NCBI RefSeq assembly: GCF_007992435.1
Contig: NZ_BKAG01000022.1
Span: 1-64,000, forward strand
Source: Prosthecobacter gellanilyticus
Lineage (GTDB): Bacteria; Verrucomicrobiota; Verrucomicrobiia; Verrucomicrobiales; Verrucomicrobiaceae
DNA length: 64,000 nt
Direction: 5' to 3'
The position numbers were made by a program, and so were the translations under genes. The stretch's first letter is position 1. Each line of letters starts with the position of its first letter. This document shows positions 26,059-35,418 of the stretch, piece by piece. The notes beneath the pieces are model-generated. The model was not told where the DNA came from, made no database searches, and saw only the letters and a list, made by a program, of their open reading frames with translations.

Positions 26059-26343
26059 TCTTATCTAAATAGGCGTCTGCCGGGCGCCGGGATTTCCCGG
26101 AATACGCAAAAGCTGCGCCCATCTGGGAGCGAAAAAGGAAATTTTCCTGTTCTGCCTAGGGAGGGCGGCGCTACACAGATTTGTCTGAAATAGCCGCTCT
26201 TTTGTGGCATTTCTACTCAGTGCTTGCCTGATGAGCCCGGCTCTTCATACACCTTTGCAGTTCGGGTTTATTAAGATTGATTCAATGATCATCCAAAATT
26301 AATTTTCTGACCCGCTTCGTTTTTTGCCTCCGCTGTCTGCCCC
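26059..26343. other. Intergenic region before the FHA gene
   Basis: 285 bp without a gene. CCGGGATTTCCCGG at 26088-26101 is a small perfect hairpin with no T-run. The last 100 bp (26240-26320) are AT-rich and presumably carry the promoter of the FHA gene; I cannot fix hexamers. Confidence 0.4.
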
Positions 26344-29300
26344 ATGCCGTATCTGGCCTTCAACCTCAATGATGGAAATGAGTTCGTCTTCGATATCCTC
26401 GAAGAGCGTCTCTCTATCGGAAGGGACGCGAAGAATGACATCGTCATCGACAACACCTACATCTCCGGCTTTCACGCGGAGTTTGTCCGCCAGCCGGATG
26501 GTGTGTTGTATGAGCTCGTCGATCTGAAGTCCTCGAACGGCACCTTTGTGAATGGCAAGCGCATCGAGCGCTCCGTCGTCAAAGGTGGAGACAGGATTCG
26601 CTTCGGCCAGCTGGATGCCCGCTATCGCGAAAAAGCGCCGAAGGGCACCGCACCAGCTTCAGGCGGAAAATCCACCGCGCCCAAAGCCCATGTGCCTGCA
26701 GACGGAAAGCGCGGTGACACGGAGACGATTCCAGCGCGTGATGTGCCGAAGGAGGAGACCAGCCCCATCGCTCCCATGCGGGCTCCCGTGCCGCGTGCAG
26801 ATCCGCCCGTGCCTTCCGGTGTCATCCCCTCGGTCACCACCATCACCAAGCCACCTGTCCAGGCCGCACCGGCGAAACTAGACCCGGCACTGCAAAAGCA
26901 GGAGGACGAGCTCAAGGCTGAAGTTTCGCGCCTGCGCCAGGAGCGTGATCTCCTGCGCTCCGAGAATGAGAAAGAAGCCCAGCGCCGGGATGAGATCCGC
27001 GCCCTCGAAAAGAACATCGAGGAGCGCCAGAAGGAACTGCAAACAGCGGATGCCAGTCTGACGGAAGCCAGGGCCAGTGTCACCGCTGCCAAGGCCGAGG
27101 TGGAAAGACTGAGCGCCAAGCGCCGCGATGCCGCGAACCTCGACAGCCAGCTCGAGTCCACCCGCAGCCAGCTCAACAAAGTCCAGGCAGACATCGACAC
27201 CGCGAACACCGCCTTCCAGTCTCTGCATAAAGATGCGGACAAGGCGCGCGCTGATCGAGTGGAAGCCGCGAAGCAGCTGGAGGATCTGCGCAACCAGATC
27301 CAGCAGCACGAGGCACGTCAAAAAGAGATTGCTGACAGCGTGCAGGAACTCGAGGCCAAGGCAGCCCAGCTCCGCACCGCAGCCGCGGATTCACAGAAGT
27401 CCGAGACTGAGCTGAAGCAGCGCTACACCGGTGAGCTCCATGACCTGGACTCCCAGTTGAAGGCGCGCCAGTTGGAAGTCAGCCAGGCCGAGGTCAGCCT
27501 CGCCGCTGTGCAGAAGGCCGTGACGGAAGCGCAGGCAGAGTCCGCCACCGCCCTGGAAGGCCTGAACTCGGAGAAGGCCGCTGTCGAGAAGCAGCTTGGC
27601 GCGCTCCGTTCCCAGGTCACGGAGAGTCACGAATCCCTGGCCAGCCTGCAGCAGCAGCGCGGCACCCTGGACACCATCATTGCCACGCTTTTGGTTAGCA
27701 AGCAGAGCAGCGAGACGGAGTCCGGCAGCCTCACGGAGAGCCTTGTCCAGGCCCGCGAGCAGCATGAGTCCACGCTGGCGCAGCAGAGGCAGGCCCAGGA
27801 GGCACTCACCGCCCTGGAAGGCCAGCACACAAGCGCTGCTCAGAAGCTCGCTCTTCTGCAGGCCACCATCGCCGGAAAGACCGCAGAACTGGCGAAGCTG
27901 GAAACGAGCACCGCTGATCTCGCCGCGAAGTCGCAAGCACTGGCTGAGACCGAAGCGAAGATCGCCGAGGCCACAAAGTCCCTCACCGGCCTGCAATCTC
28001 AGCAGAGCGAGCTCTCCGCCCTCGTCGCCACTCTCACCACGCAGCGTGGCGAGCTGGACAGCACGCTCTCCGCCACGCAAAAGCAGAAGCAGGCAGACAT
28101 CACCGCGCTCGAAGCACAGCTCAGTGATCGTCAGACCGAACTCAGCAGGCTCGAGCAGACCGTCAGTGGCTTGCAGGCTCAGCAGAGGCAGCTTGAAGCC
28201 AGCACGGCAGATCTCACCGCGAAATCCCAGACTCTCGCGGAGACTGAATCGAAGTTCGCCGAGGTCACGCAATCTCTCACCGGCCTTCAAGGCCAGCAGA
28301 CAGAGCTTTCCGCACTCGTCGCCGCCCTCACCACGCAGCGCGGTGAGCTTGACTCCACCCTTTCTGCCACGCAAAAGCAGAAGCAGGAGGAGATCGCCGC
28401 GCTCGAAGCGCAGTTGAGCACACGTCAGTCGGAACTCGGCAAGGTCGAGCAATCAATCAGCGCCCTTCAACAGCAGGAGAAGCAGCTTGAGTCCACCACG
28501 GCAGATCTCGCCGCGAGGTCGAAGGACCTCGCCGAGACGGAAGCAAAGCTCGCGGACGTTACGAAGTCCCTCGCCGGACTCCAGGGCCAGCAGAGTGAAC
28601 TTTCTGCACTGGTCGCCGCACTCACCACGCAGCGCGGTGAGTTGGACTCCACCCTTTCCGCCACGCAAAAGCAGAAGCAAGCAGACATCGAGTCGCTCGA
28701 GGCTCAGTTGAGCGCACGCCAGCAGGACCTCGGAAAAGTCGAGCAAACCGTGGCCGAACTTCAAGCACAGCAAAAGCAGCTTGAGACCAGCACCGCCGAG
28801 CTCAAGGTCAAGTCGAAGACCCTTGCTGAGACTGAGAAGAAGCTCGCGGAAGCCACGAAGTCACTCGCCGGTCTGCAAACTCAGCAGGGTGAGCTTTCCG
28901 CACTCGTGACCGCGCTCACCACCCAGCGCGGCGAGTTGGATGCCACGCTCTCTGCCACTCAGAAACAGAAGCAGGCTGATCTTGCCGCACTCGAGTCACA
29001 GCTGGCCGCACGTCAGGCAGACCTGGGCAAGGTCGAGCAGTCAGTGAGCGCTCTTCAGGCGCAGCAGAAGCAGCTTGAAGCCAGCACGGCGGATCTCACC
29101 ACCAAGGCGAAGACTCTCGCTGAAACTGAGACAAAGCTCGCGGACGTCACCAAGTCCCTCACGGGCCTGCAAAACGAGCAGACAGATCTTTCCGCACTGT
29201 TGGTTAATCTCACCACGCAACGTGGTGAGCTTGATGCCTCTCTTTCAGCCATTCAAAAGCAGAAGCAGGACGAGATCACCGCGCTCAATGCCGAGCATGA

Positions 29301-32300
29301 AGCCCGCAAGGCAGACATCGCGAAAGCTGAGGACCTGCTCTCCGGCCTGAGCACGAAAGCCACGCACCTTGAGGAAAAGATCGCTGAGCTGGAGGCTCAT
29401 GCCAAGACCCTCGCTGATACGGAAGGCAAGCTGGCTGAAACCACGAAGTCCCTCACTGGCCTGCAGACCCAGCAGAGCGAGCTTTCAGCTCTTGTGGCTC
29501 AGTTGACGGCGGATCGCAGCGAGCTGGATGCCTCGCTGTCAGCCTCACAGAAAGAAAAGCAGGCAGCGCTGGCCGGGCTTGAGTCCAGGATCGCCGGACG
29601 CACCTCGGAAATCGCCGAGACGGAGGAGAAGCTGGCCGGGCTTAAAGCAGAGGTCTCGCAGCTGGAAACCAAGGCTGCTGACCTAACCAACAAGCTGGAT
29701 GATCTGGCCAGCACGGATGCGAAGCTGGGAGATGCCAACACCGCGCTGAAAGCGGTCGAATCTCACAAGGCCGAGCTCACCGCCGCCATCGCCCAGATGG
29801 AGATTGATCGTGACAGTCTGACCCGCGATCTGCTGGCTGCCCAGGAGAAAGGCCGCGCGCAGCACACCCTCATCCAGACCCTTTCCGGTGATCGTGAAAA
29901 GGCCGAGGCCGAGACACGTTTCGCGGACGAGGAGAAGTCACGCATGTCCATTGAACTCGGCAAGGTGCGCGAGGAACTCCGCACCGTCGAAACCGCCCTG
30001 GAAGCGAAGAAGGCGGAGAGCGCCGAGGTCGGGGCCCGCGTCACGGAACTGCGCCAGCATGTCGACGAAGCCCAGAAGCAGCACGACCAGCTCCAGCAGG
30101 ACATGACGGCCCTTCGTGATGATCTCATCAAGGGCCGCGCTGAATTGCAGAAAGCCCGCACCGAGGCGGAGACGACGAAGAAGTCCGCCCAGGAGGCCAT
30201 GACCATCCATGAGAAGAACCGCACCCAGGCCGCCAGCATGCAGGCGCAGGTCAGCGGTCTGGAGGCCATGCTGGAAACTCTGCTGTCTTCACAAAAAGAA
30301 CGCCAGTCCCAGCTCAGCGCGCTGGAGAGCCAGCAGCGCGGCGCTTCAGACATGCTGAAGGTCCGCTCTCAAGAGGTGGCCGCCACCGAGACAAAGCTGG
30401 TGGAGCTCAGGTCCCAGACGGCCAGCTTTGAGGCTCGTCTCGCGGAGCTCACCACCGCTGAGAAGAAGCTCGCGGAGGCCAAGGCCGCGCAGCTCGCCTC
30501 CGGCCAGGAAGTGGAAAAGGCGCGCGCCGAGACGCAGCGCCTGCAGTCTGAGCGGAATGATGTTTTGGCCGGGCTGAAGGCGTTGGGCGTCCAGCGTGAG
30601 GAGCATGAGAAACAGCTGCCCGCCCTGCGTGCGGACGTGCAGGTGCTCAAGACGGAGCTCCAGACCCTCATGCAGGACAAGCAGGCCACCATGGCGGCGC
30701 TGGAAGCCGCCCAGGCCGAGCGCCGGAATGCCTCTGAGCAGGCCGCGGCACTGCGTGTCGAGGTAACCAACTTTGAGAAAGTGCTCGCTGAGAAGCGCAA
30801 GCAGAGCGAGGGCGAGATCAAAGCCCGTCTTGCCGATGCCAATGAGGCCGAGGCCAAGCTACGCGAGCTCAATGCCAAGGTGTCTGCTGCGGAGAAACGT
30901 GTCGGCGAACTCGCCGAGGCGCAGCGCCAGCTCACCGAGGCGCAGGCCGCGCATGCTGAGGCTGAGAAGCGCCGCCTGGCCGAGGAGAAGACGCTGGGAG
31001 AGCTCGTCAAACAGCACGACAAAACCCGCAAGGATCTGCTGACGCTGGAGGAAGGCATCAAGGCCGGCTCCGAGCAGATGAATGAACTCGCCAAGAAGAT
31101 CAAGGCGGAGGAAGCCCGCGCCGCGGATGCGAATGCGCGTCTGGAGAAGGCCACCGCCGCGCTCCAGGCCATCGAGGCCAAGCGCGTCGAGACCGAAGCC
31201 GCGGCGAACAAAACACGCGAAGAGGAGAAGACGCTGCGCAAAACCATCCCGGCGCTCAACACTGAGCTCGCCGGTCTCCAGGCCACGCTCACCAAGCTCA
31301 CGCGTGATCGTGATGAAGCCTCGCAATACGTCACGCGTCTGAATGTCTCCACGGACGAATCCCAGAAGAAGATCAGCACCCTGCAGCAGCAGGTCCAGCA
31401 GCTAGAGGAGGCCTATCGCGTCCGTGAGGAACGTGTGATGAAGGCCCAGGCGGATGTGGATGCCGAGGCCGCGCGCCTGAAAGCCGCGCAGGAGAAGACC
31501 CGGTCCGCCGAGAGCTCCTTGCAGGACATCGACCGCGAGGTGAAGGAGTTTAAGATCCGCAGCGAGACCACCCGCACCCAGCTTTCCACCCTGGAGAATG
31601 ATCTCAAGTCACGTCTTGACCGCATCGAGGCGCTGAAGCTTGAGGAAGCCCGCCTTAACAAGGAACTCAGCGGCTGTCGTGACGAGATCGAGGCCGGCCG
31701 CAGCAAGCTCGCCGAGCTCACGGACAAGACTCACCAGGAAGAAAAGCGTGTGGGCGAATACACCCACGTGGGCGGCCAGATCCTCAGTCTCGGCGCGGCT
31801 CTTGCCAGTCTGGAGACCCGCCAGGCCGAGGCCACCAAAGCGCTGCGAGATGCCTCCGAGCGCGAGCTCGCCGTCCAGGTCAAGATCAATGCCCTTCAGG
31901 AAGCTTTCCACCGCGAGACCGCGCGTGCGGAAGAGGTGAAGGCCGAGCGCGCACGCGTGGAGAGAGAGTTTGCCACCTTTAGTGACCAGACCCAGAAGCA
32001 AAAGGCCAGCCTGCTGGCGCTCGAGGGTGAGCAGCGCAAACGCCTCATGGACATGGACCGCCTGCTTCAGGACCAGCTCGCGCAGACCGAGCGCATGAAG
32101 GGCGAGATCACCAGCATGCAGGACAAGCGTGCGCACTATGCCCAGGCAGAGGCCCAGCTGAAGCACTGGAAAGACATCGAGGCACGTCTCCGCGCCCAGC
32201 TCCTCGAGCTGGAGGAGAAGCACGAGATCATGCGCCGCGGCCTCTCCACGGACGAGTCCACGGTCATCATGTTCGCCAATGACCTCATCAAGCGCATCGA

Positions 32301-32604
32301 CCTCATTGATGCCCTCACTTCTCGTTATGCCGGGCATAATGGGGGAGACGTGGTCATGCAGCTCCAGACCCTCCGCGCCTCCTTTGAGGACATCCTGCTC
32401 CAGCACGGTGTCACCGAGGTGGACGTGGCCCTCGGCACCGAGGTGGACACCGACCTGCGCAAGCGCATCGCCGTCGTCGACAGCGTTCCTGGCAAGGAAA
32501 AGCCCCGCGTCGTCGAAACCTGCCGTTCCGGCTTCGTCTTCTCCCGCGAGGACGGCCACGAGATCATCCTGCGTAAAGTCGAGGTGAAGACCTCCAGCCA
32601 ATGA
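26344..32604 (+). CDS. Giant FHA-domain / coiled-coil protein with GrpE-like C-terminus
   Basis: 2086 residues. Residues 1-95 are an FHA phosphothreonine-binding domain (LSIGRDAKNDIVIDNTYISG, then HAEFVRQ and SSNGTFVNGKRIE). Residues 96-180 are a Pro/Ala-rich linker. About 180-1980 is a near-continuous coiled coil. Residues about 523-1210 hold seven tandem 98-residue repeats, each with a heart of the type LTTQRGELDSTLSATQKQKQ; the early copies are close, the last two diverged. The final 100 residues resemble the GrpE nucleotide-exchange factor: a dimer-type helix, FEDILLQHGVTEVDVALGTE, then VDTDLRKRIAVVDS, VVETCRSGFVF and ILRKVEV. An Hsp70 gene follows 77 bp downstream. No signal peptide, so cytosolic. 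Likely a phospho-regulated co-chaperone or scaffold; this is inference. Confidence 0.85.
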   Translation: MPYLAFNLNDGNEFVFDILEERLSIGRDAKNDIVIDNTYISGFHAEFVRQPDGVLYELVDLKSSNGTFVNGKRIERSVVKGGDRIRFGQLDARYREKAPKGTAPASGGKSTAPKAHVPADGKRGDTETIPARDVPKEETSPIAPMRAPVPRADPPVPSGVIPSVTTITKPPVQAAPAKLDPALQKQEDELKAEVSRLRQERDLLRSENEKEAQRRDEIRALEKNIEERQKELQTADASLTEARASVTAAKAEVERLSAKRRDAANLDSQLESTRSQLNKVQADIDTANTAFQSLHKDADKARADRVEAAKQLEDLRNQIQQHEARQKEIADSVQELEAKAAQLRTAAADSQKSETELKQRYTGELHDLDSQLKARQLEVSQAEVSLAAVQKAVTEAQAESATALEGLNSEKAAVEKQLGALRSQVTESHESLASLQQQRGTLDTIIATLLVSKQSSETESGSLTESLVQAREQHESTLAQQRQAQEALTALEGQHTSAAQKLALLQATIAGKTAELAKLETSTADLAAKSQALAETEAKIAEATKSLTGLQSQQSELSALVATLTTQRGELDSTLSATQKQKQADITALEAQLSDRQTELSRLEQTVSGLQAQQRQLEASTADLTAKSQTLAETESKFAEVTQSLTGLQGQQTELSALVAALTTQRGELDSTLSATQKQKQEEIAALEAQLSTRQSELGKVEQSISALQQQEKQLESTTADLAARSKDLAETEAKLADVTKSLAGLQGQQSELSALVAALTTQRGELDSTLSATQKQKQADIESLEAQLSARQQDLGKVEQTVAELQAQQKQLETSTAELKVKSKTLAETEKKLAEATKSLAGLQTQQGELSALVTALTTQRGELDATLSATQKQKQADLAALESQLAARQADLGKVEQSVSALQAQQKQLEASTADLTTKAKTLAETETKLADVTKSLTGLQNEQTDLSALLVNLTTQRGELDASLSAIQKQKQDEITALNAEHEARKADIAKAEDLLSGLSTKATHLEEKIAELEAHAKTLADTEGKLAETTKSLTGLQTQQSELSALVAQLTADRSELDASLSASQKEKQAALAGLESRIAGRTSEIAETEEKLAGLKAEVSQLETKAADLTNKLDDLASTDAKLGDANTALKAVESHKAELTAAIAQMEIDRDSLTRDLLAAQEKGRAQHTLIQTLSGDREKAEAETRFADEEKSRMSIELGKVREELRTVETALEAKKAESAEVGARVTELRQHVDEAQKQHDQLQQDMTALRDDLIKGRAELQKARTEAETTKKSAQEAMTIHEKNRTQAASMQAQVSGLEAMLETLLSSQKERQSQLSALESQQRGASDMLKVRSQEVAATETKLVELRSQTASFEARLAELTTAEKKLAEAKAAQLASGQEVEKARAETQRLQSERNDVLAGLKALGVQREEHEKQLPALRADVQVLKTELQTLMQDKQATMAALEAAQAERRNASEQAAALRVEVTNFEKVLAEKRKQSEGEIKARLADANEAEAKLRELNAKVSAAEKRVGELAEAQRQLTEAQAAHAEAEKRRLAEEKTLGELVKQHDKTRKDLLTLEEGIKAGSEQMNELAKKIKAEEARAADANARLEKATAALQAIEAKRVETEAAANKTREEEKTLRKTIPALNTELAGLQATLTKLTRDRDEASQYVTRLNVSTDESQKKISTLQQQVQQLEEAYRVREERVMKAQADVDAEAARLKAAQEKTRSAESSLQDIDREVKEFKIRSETTRTQLSTLENDLKSRLDRIEALKLEEARLNKELSGCRDEIEAGRSKLAELTDKTHQEEKRVGEYTHVGGQILSLGAALASLETRQAEATKALRDASERELAVQVKINALQEAFHRETARAEEVKAERARVEREFATFSDQTQKQKASLLALEGEQRKRLMDMDRLLQDQLAQTERMKGEITSMQDKRAHYAQAEAQLKHWKDIEARLRAQLLELEEKHEIMRRGLSTDESTVIMFANDLIKRIDLIDALTSRYAGHNGGDVVMQLQTLRASFEDILLQHGVTEVDVALGTEVDTDLRKRIAVVDSVPGKEKPRVVETCRSGFVFSREDGHEIILRKVEVKTSSQ
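27913..29970 (+). repeat. Seven tandem 294-bp in-frame repeats
   Basis: The codon pair for A-D/E (or its equivalent) recurs at 27913, 28207, 28501, 28795, 29089, 29383 and 29677, exactly 294 bp apart each time. 294 bp is 98 codons, or 14 complete heptads, so the coiled coil stays in register through every copy. Copies 1-5 are alike at DNA level (for example GCCACGCAAAAGCAGAAGC in copies 1-3); copies 6-7 are diverged. Confidence 0.85.
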
Positions 32605-32620
32605 CCTGCTCCGCCTGACC

Positions 32621-32636
32621 TCGTCATTCGTCATTT
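32621..32636. repeat. TTCGTCATT dispersed repeat copy
   Basis: TCGTCATTCGTCATTT lies in the 77-bp gap between the FHA and Hsp70 genes. Confidence 0.5.
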
Positions 32637-32681
32637 TTTCCTCTTTCACTTCCCTCTCTCACCTCTCACCCTCCTTCCACC

Positions 32682-34172
32682 ATGGCAGAATTCGTTGGCA
32701 TCGATCTTGGCACCACGCTCTCGGGCCTGGCTTATTTGAAATCCGACGGTAATCCGGAGATCGTTCCGAATGCCGATGGCGAGCGCCTCACCCCCTCCGT
32801 GGTCTTCTTTGACACGCATGAGGATGTGAAGCTCGTCGGCAGCGCCGCCCGTGATGGTGGTGAGCCCGACCGCACCGTCTTCCAGATCAAGCGCCACATG
32901 GATGACCCCGAATATCTCGTGGACATCGATGGCAAAAAATGGACGCCCTCCGAGGTCTCCGCGCTCATCCTGGCCAAGCTGAAGCGTGAGTGCTCCAAGA
33001 TCATCGGCGAGATCAATGAGGTCGTCATCACCGTGCCGGCGAACTTCAACGAGCTCGCCCGCAAAAGCACCATCGCCGCCGCTGAGATGGCCGGCATGAA
33101 GGTGAAGCGTCTGGTGAATGAGCCCACCGCCGCGGCTGTGTATTACGCGCACAATCAGGGCGTGCAGGGCCGCATCCTCGTCTATGACCTGGGCGGCGGC
33201 ACGCTGGACACCACCATCCTGGAAGTGCAGGGGGACAACATCCGCATTCTCACCAGCGAAGGCGCGCGCCACCTCGGCGGCAGCAATTTTGACGAGCTCC
33301 TGCTCGATGCCTACACCGAGCAGTATCAGAAGCAGACCGGAGCCCAGCTTTACTCGGATGAGCGCCACCGCCGCCGCATCCTGCAGGCCACGGAAGACGC
33401 GAAGAAGATGCTTTCCAAGCTTCAGCGTGTGAATGACACCGTCTCCAATGATCAGAGCAACGGCATCGCCCGTATCGACCTGACTCGTGATGGCTTTGAG
33501 AAGATGGTGCGCCAGATGCTGACCCGCACAGTCATGCTCGTGGAGCAGGCGCTGGATTCCGCCAAGCTCAAGCCCAGCGATATCGATCATGTCGTGCTCG
33601 TCGGTGGTTCCACCCGCATCCCGAAGGTGAAGCAGATCCTCGAGAAGCTCTTTAACAAGACTCCGAAATCCTGCGGCAACGTGGACGAGTGCGTCGCCCT
33701 CGGCGCCGCTCTCTTCGCCAAGAAATCCGCCCGCATCCAGGAAGTCTGCAATGCCAGCTACGGCACGCTGGCCATGATCTACAATGCCAAGACCGGCGAG
33801 GAGAAGCTGATGAACTCCATCGTCATTCCGAAGAACACCCCCATCCCGTGCTCCCGCACCCAGGTCTACCAGACCAGTGAGGACAACGAGCGCGTGATCG
33901 AGGTGGACATCACCCAGGGTGAGGATGATGACCCGCGCTATGTCGACATCATCGGCCGCATCACCCTGGAGGTGCCGCCGAATCGTCCGAAAGGATGTGA
34001 GATCGCCGTGACTTTCAGTTATGATGAGAACCAGCGTGTCCGCGCCCTCGTCGTGGACAAGCAGTCCGGCCGCAGTCGCGAAGTCGCCGTCAGCTACAAG
34101 GGTGCCGGAGTCCTTTCTGATGAAGAGCTCAAGAAGAAGAGCGTCAGCCTCCGCCAGATGCGCATCGAGTGA
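32682..34172 (+). CDS. Short Hsp70-family chaperone (DnaK-like, lidless)
   Basis: 496 residues against about 640 for DnaK. The nucleotide-binding domain is complete: VGIDLGTTLSGLAYLKSDG, VVITVPANFNELARKST, RLVNEPTAAAVYYAHNQG, YDLGGGTLDTTILEVQGD and VVLVGGSTRIPKVKQILEKL. A beta-type substrate domain follows (IPKNTPIPCSRTQVYQTSED to CEIAVTFSYDENQRVRALV). It ends soon after, so the alpha-helical lid is missing. It is downstream of a protein with a GrpE-like end, which could be its exchange factor. A specialised client seems likely. Confidence 0.9.
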   Translation: MAEFVGIDLGTTLSGLAYLKSDGNPEIVPNADGERLTPSVVFFDTHEDVKLVGSAARDGGEPDRTVFQIKRHMDDPEYLVDIDGKKWTPSEVSALILAKLKRECSKIIGEINEVVITVPANFNELARKSTIAAAEMAGMKVKRLVNEPTAAAVYYAHNQGVQGRILVYDLGGGTLDTTILEVQGDNIRILTSEGARHLGGSNFDELLLDAYTEQYQKQTGAQLYSDERHRRRILQATEDAKKMLSKLQRVNDTVSNDQSNGIARIDLTRDGFEKMVRQMLTRTVMLVEQALDSAKLKPSDIDHVVLVGGSTRIPKVKQILEKLFNKTPKSCGNVDECVALGAALFAKKSARIQEVCNASYGTLAMIYNAKTGEEKLMNSIVIPKNTPIPCSRTQVYQTSEDNERVIEVDITQGEDDDPRYVDIIGRITLEVPPNRPKGCEIAVTFSYDENQRVRALVVDKQSGRSREVAVSYKGAGVLSDEELKKKSVSLRQMRIE

Positions 34173-34234
34173 TCGTGAACCCCGCTGCGTGAATGCCCGC
34201 CGCTTGAAACTGAAACCTCAACCTTTGTCCGGCC

Positions 34235-34627
34235 ATGTTTAAAAAGATCCTCCAGTCCCTCTCCAAGTCCCAGCAGGCCAAGAGCCAGGCTCCTGTGCCT
34301 GCCAAGCCTTCCGGCCCCCTGCCTGTGGCTCCCGTGGGAGCGTCCGCCAGCAGCGTGACCCCCAAGCCCAACGTGCTTGAGCGCGTCGTCATCGGCACCC
34401 CGCAGAAAGACTACCCCACCACCTCCTCCTCCAAACCGCGCACGCCCGAGGAATTGTGTGAACTGACCCCTAAAATGTCCAAGGAGCAGATCAGCGCCCG
34501 CCTGAAACTCCTCTACCGCCGCTTCAACCGCAGCGCCTCCAGCCTGGACCCCAAGATCCGCGCCGAAGCCGAAAAGATGCTCAACGCCATCGTCCTCGTC
34601 CGCGAAAAGCATTTCGGCGAGCTCTAG
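34235..34627 (+). CDS. Small protein downstream of Hsp70, unknown
   Basis: 130 residues, ATG at 34235, 62 bp after the Hsp70 stop. Residues 1-70 are Lys/Pro/Ala/Ser-rich and probably disordered. Residues 70-130 (LTPKMSKEQISARLKLLYRR, then AEKMLNAIVLVREKHFGEL) look like a compact helical domain. Placement third in an FHA/GrpE-like/Hsp70 set invites comparison with a J-protein, but there is no HPD motif. Function unknown. Confidence 0.65.
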   Translation: MFKKILQSLSKSQQAKSQAPVPAKPSGPLPVAPVGASASSVTPKPNVLERVVIGTPQKDYPTTSSSKPRTPEELCELTPKMSKEQISARLKLLYRRFNRSASSLDPKIRAEAEKMLNAIVLVREKHFGEL

Positions 34628-34629
34628 TA

Positions 34630-34676
34630 GAACAGGCATCCTGCCTGTTCCCGTGTGTTCCGGGCTTCCCGCCCGG
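34630..34676. terminator. Two consecutive GC-rich hairpins after the Hsp70 set
   Basis: GAACAGGC-ATCCT-GCCTGTTC (34630-34650) and CCGGGC-TTCCC-GCCCGG (34660-34676) are perfect stems of 8 and 6 bp. Neither is followed by a T-run. They could end transcription or be copies of a dispersed palindrome. Confidence 0.45.
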
Positions 34677-34793
34677 CTCAAGCATTCTGAGAAAAGTTAA
34701 AGGTCTAAAGTTTCAAGCTCCCCAAAGGGGTCCGCACAGTTCCCTGTACGCAATTTGAAGTCTGCCGGGGGCGTAACCAACAATGACGCCAAA

Positions 34794-34972
34794 GTCGCGA
34801 AGCGTCCTGGACTGCGCCGGCCCTCCGGCGCTCTCGAAGGCCTAACGAAAAACTTCGCGAAGCGGGCTGGCGAAGTCCTCAAAAGGTCATCCCACCCTTC
34901 TGCGCGCACGACATCACCCGCCTCCCACCCCAAAGCTCCAGAGGACTGGAGCACAAGGACGCTGTCGCGACT
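34794..34972. repeat. 179-bp MITE-like element with terminal inverted repeats
   Basis: AGTCGCGAAGCGTCCT at 34794-34809 is matched, inverted and with one extra base, by AGGACGCTGTCGCGACT at 34956-34972. The left end recurs at 41242 (AGTCGCGAAGCGTCC). The interior has no open frame of interest. The whole 34680-35011 gap has no gene. Confidence 0.55.
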
Positions 34973-35011
34973 CCCTCATCAATGGCTGTTACACGCCGTT
35001 GTAAGGAGCAC

Positions 35012-35347
35012 CTACTCTGACTGAAACTTGTCAGTGTCCCCGATTCTCCCAAAGGCAGAACCTGGTGGTGAATCCAAATATGGAATGATGGCCGGAGCGT
35101 AATTGCATACAGTGTTTACCGCATAGATCCCAAGATGGTCGGGATCATCCATGTAATCTTGGGATTCGTCGCCCGAAAGAAATCTCCAACCGCTATCAAC
35201 ATCGTTGTAGGGCTCATCACGATACATGTATCCAACCAAGAGGCCATCCACCATGATCCTATCACTCGCGAAGCACCCACCCATCTGGGGGATCAATTGC
35301 TGAATTTGAACCCCGGGAATCTTGAAAGCCTTTTGGGTAGGATCCAT
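35012..35347 (-). CDS. DUF2185 / Imm33-like protein
   Basis: 111 residues. GGCFASDRIMVDGLLVGYMY, RDEPYNDVDSGWRFLSGDES, YAVNTVCNYAPAIIPYLDS and a final GSAFGR form the DUF2185 pattern, also found as immunity protein Imm33 in polymorphic toxin loci. No toxin gene is adjacent, so it is either an orphan immunity protein or a stand-alone regulatory domain. Flanked by repeat DNA (34794-34972), it may be a recent arrival. Confidence 0.75.
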   Translation of the reverse strand: MDPTQKAFKIPGVQIQQLIPQMGGCFASDRIMVDGLLVGYMYRDEPYNDVDSGWRFLSGDESQDYMDDPDHLGIYAVNTVCNYAPAIIPYLDSPPGSAFGRIGDTDKFQSE

Positions 35348-35418
35348 GGTAGAGATGTCTTACGGGATAAACCCTGAAAGAGCCAGGTAAATGGGCCCGT
35401 GAGGGCTCTGAAAGGGCC

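Noticed and set aside
27913..29970. CRISPR or satellite-like array
   Set aside because: The 294-bp units are in-frame coiled-coil codons with no spacers.
34235..34627. J-domain co-chaperone
   Set aside because: Placement fits, but HPD is missing and the helix pattern is too short to assign.
34755..35024. Small open frame over the MITE-like element
   Set aside because: Its peptide (VAKRPG type) reflects repeat DNA and also appears over the second copy at 41.2 kb.
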